From: Oscarella lobularis
Taxonomy: Eukaryota; Porifera; Homoscleromorpha; Homosclerophorida; Oscarellidae
DNA: 64,000 nucleotides
Assembly (NCBI RefSeq): GCF_947507565.1
Contig: NC_089175.1
Coordinates: forward strand, 3,399,733 to 3,463,732
Direction: 5' to 3'
Below are positions 62,482 to 64,000 of this stretch, one piece after another. The position numbers were made by a program, and so were the translations under genes. A model generated the notes under the pieces. The model made no database searches. It saw nothing but the letters and a program-made list of their open reading frames with translations, and was not told the origin of the DNA. How positions within the stretch are numbered: position 1 is the stretch's first letter; the number at the start of each line of letters is the position of its first letter.

Positions 62482-63469
62482 ATGACGTCGTCCTTTTTGC
62501 TGGTGGTCATTGTTTCAAGTTCCTGGCTTGGATCTGCATCAGATGAGTGTACAGGAGGCAATTCCGTTTTAGTTGTTCCGTCATCGGGGCCCACTGTGTG
62601 TCTTCCACTTGACGACTACATTCAACTTCAAAAAGACGCATCCAGCAACGGAGAATCGGTGAGTTATTACCGTCGTTTGATACGACTGAAGGAAGTTTAA
62701 TTAAGTCCCTGCACGTTCAGACGGACGCTCCTCCTCCAACATCCGCCGTTTCCGCATCAACTCCGAGCCAGGTAAACATCGAAGATTCACTCTTACTTTG
62801 TTTTCCTATGATCGAGGCACAACAGAGCGTTTCGAGTTCGGCGCTGCTGCTCTATCGCTACATGTCTCCTCTTTGGCTACAAACTCACGCGAATTTTACG
62901 CAGACACCATCTTCGGTGTCTGCGCAAAATATCGAATTTGGTAGTGGATCAACGTATAGAGGTGTGTTGTTTAGAGTAAGTAGCTAATTTACTCATGCGA
63001 TACACTGGCATTTTGATGCTATACTGTGTCGAAGGTCAAATTGATTGAAGCTGGAGTTCTAAATGACGATCAAGCCTACTCCATTCAGATTGGCTTTTTC
63101 TTTTCGGTTCCGACCGACTGTGATCCGATTCTTCAAATCTGCGACGGAAATTACTGCGTGGGTTTTTTGTACGGAAATCCAAACCATGCTTATATTTCCT
63201 TCGGCGTTGATTCAGTTAGCAAATGTAGCGGCACAGTTCTTAGCGCTATCACTTTACCACAATCATCTACAAATAACTGGAACATTCGCCTTGAAATTCA
63301 TCCTAATTCTACGTCAGGAATTACGTACGTTAGCACAACTTCATTCACATATGAGTACAGTCAAAAATTGAAGCCGAGTCGAGGTCTTCACTTCAAAGTG
63401 TGCAGAAATGACACGCCCGAAACGTTTCAATTTCATCTGTTCGAGCTGGCTTTGTACTCGAACAAATAA
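62482..63469 (+). CDS. Family A secreted protein A12, intact, four exons
   Basis: Exons: 62482-62658, 62721-62771, 62826-62975 and 63035-63469. Exon 1: MTSSFLLVVIVSSSWLG, SDECTGGN, SSGPTVCLPLDDYIQL. Exon 2: TDAPPPTSAVSASTPSQ. Exon 3: MSPLWLQTHANFTQTPSSVSAQ. Exon 4: VKLIEAGVLNDDQAYSIQIGFFFSV, CDPILQICDGNYC (an additional Cys relative to sisters, which have SDPRLQIC), LEIHPNSTSGITYVSTTS, LKPSRGLHFKVCR. About 270 aa. The extra Cys makes an odd count, so one may be free or form a dimer bond. Stop overlaps AATAAA (CAAATAAATG). Confidence 0.88.
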
Positions 63470-63474
63470 ATGCT

Positions 63475-64000
63475 TCAATTCAATGTCGTTTCCTTTGTCT
63501 CTTTTCGGTTGTAATGTAGCAGGAAATCGTCGTGTGTATCAATTTCTGTTTAGCTATTGATTATAGATTATTTGTCGACGTGCATGTTTTTATAACCTCA
63601 GTATCTTACAAAATTATTCTATGATTGGAAATAAGAAGTTCATTTGAAAACTCATGAACTCACGAAATACCTTGCATGACGTCAGATGAATAAATAAATC
63701 ACTTCTTGTCTGCTCTACACGGAATGCTTTCCTCGCCTGGCTCTTCCGAGCAAGAAATGGAGCGAGGGATTCGTGTACGAAGCGTCGAAGGTACAACAAA
63801 CTGTACGGATTCATTTAGATACTGAACTAGAACAAATCCCGTATGTCGTCAGAAGGGATGGCGTTTTGTCGATGTTTGCGGAGAAAGCGGATAGCTTTCA
63901 CCGTTCGTCCACTAACGATTCCGGTGCGCTGATGTCGTTTTGCCATTTCAGCGTTGTTTCCTAACCCTCAACGCCTTCAGGACACCGTCACTCTGGAAAA
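63475..64000 (+). repeat. Downstream module of unit A12, cut by the window end
   Basis: Repeats the 3' module including GGTACAACAAACTGTACGG and the frame GVLSMFAEKADSFHRSSTNDSGALM at about 63860-63940. The array may continue beyond the window. Confidence 0.7.

Overview
This is animal nuclear DNA. Coding regions are split by short introns of about 50 bp with GT-AG ends. Genes carry TATA boxes about 60-170 bp upstream. I recognise metazoan-type products: an apextrin C-terminal (ApeC) protein, arylsulfatase-K-like enzymes and a WDR45/WIPI-like N-terminus. Compact genes and very short introns would suit a sponge such as a homoscleromorph, but I cannot prove the taxon from sequence alone. Most of the window is a young, repeatedly rearranged cluster of multigene families plus transposable elements.

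Two secreted families dominate. Family A is about 270 aa, four phase-0 exons: signal peptide with a conserved SSGPTVCLPLDDY block, a small Pro/Ser/Thr linker exon, an exon with MSPLWLQ..ANFTETPSSVSAQ, and a beta-rich C-terminal exon with LEIHPNSTSG and KLKPSQGLH.KVCR. I do not recognise its fold. Family B is about 160-175 aa: signal peptide, acidic or basic propeptide, furin-type site, then a small domain with a conserved H(T/A)AI.Y....YDF motif and an NCQTYVNAL motif, which resembles circularly permuted papain-like (LRAT/PPPDE/NlpC-P60) hydrolases. Family B genes are followed on the same strand by an arylsulfatase-K-like gene or its fragments, and several B genes stand head-to-head with an A gene.

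Layout. 1-600: scar of a family A unit whose gene is deleted. 680-4300: WDR45-like fragment and weak exon-like pieces. 4550-8115: ApeC gene (one frameshift) between two direct repeats. 8160-24830: minus-strand A copies (A1-A7) alternating with plus-strand B copies (B6, B1, B2, B3). 25150-31560: sulfatase fragments, B4, B5 and a broken sulfatase S1. 31563-31930: an 18-bp-unit tandem repeat. 31930-44030: an inverted copy of about 12000-20130, so it carries A6', A5', B6', A4' and A3' in opposite orientation. 44030-47440: a direct copy of about 28185-31563, with B5' and an intact sulfatase S2. 47440-49400: mostly unassigned. 49400-64000: five tandem plus-strand A units (A8-A12), interrupted at 55400-57300 by unassigned sequence.

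Insertions present in only one duplicate define several mobile elements precisely: a 496-bp hAT-like MITE, a 3.9-kb foldback element containing a palindromic MITE and a three-LTR retroelement whose outer LTRs are identical, two TA-flanked MITEs and a 74-bp hairpin element with 9-bp target duplications.

Together the genes suggest a lineage-specific extracellular system: secreted A proteins, furin-processed B proteins and a lysosomal or secreted glycan sulfatase, evolving by duplication, inversion and decay. The joint role is inference only.
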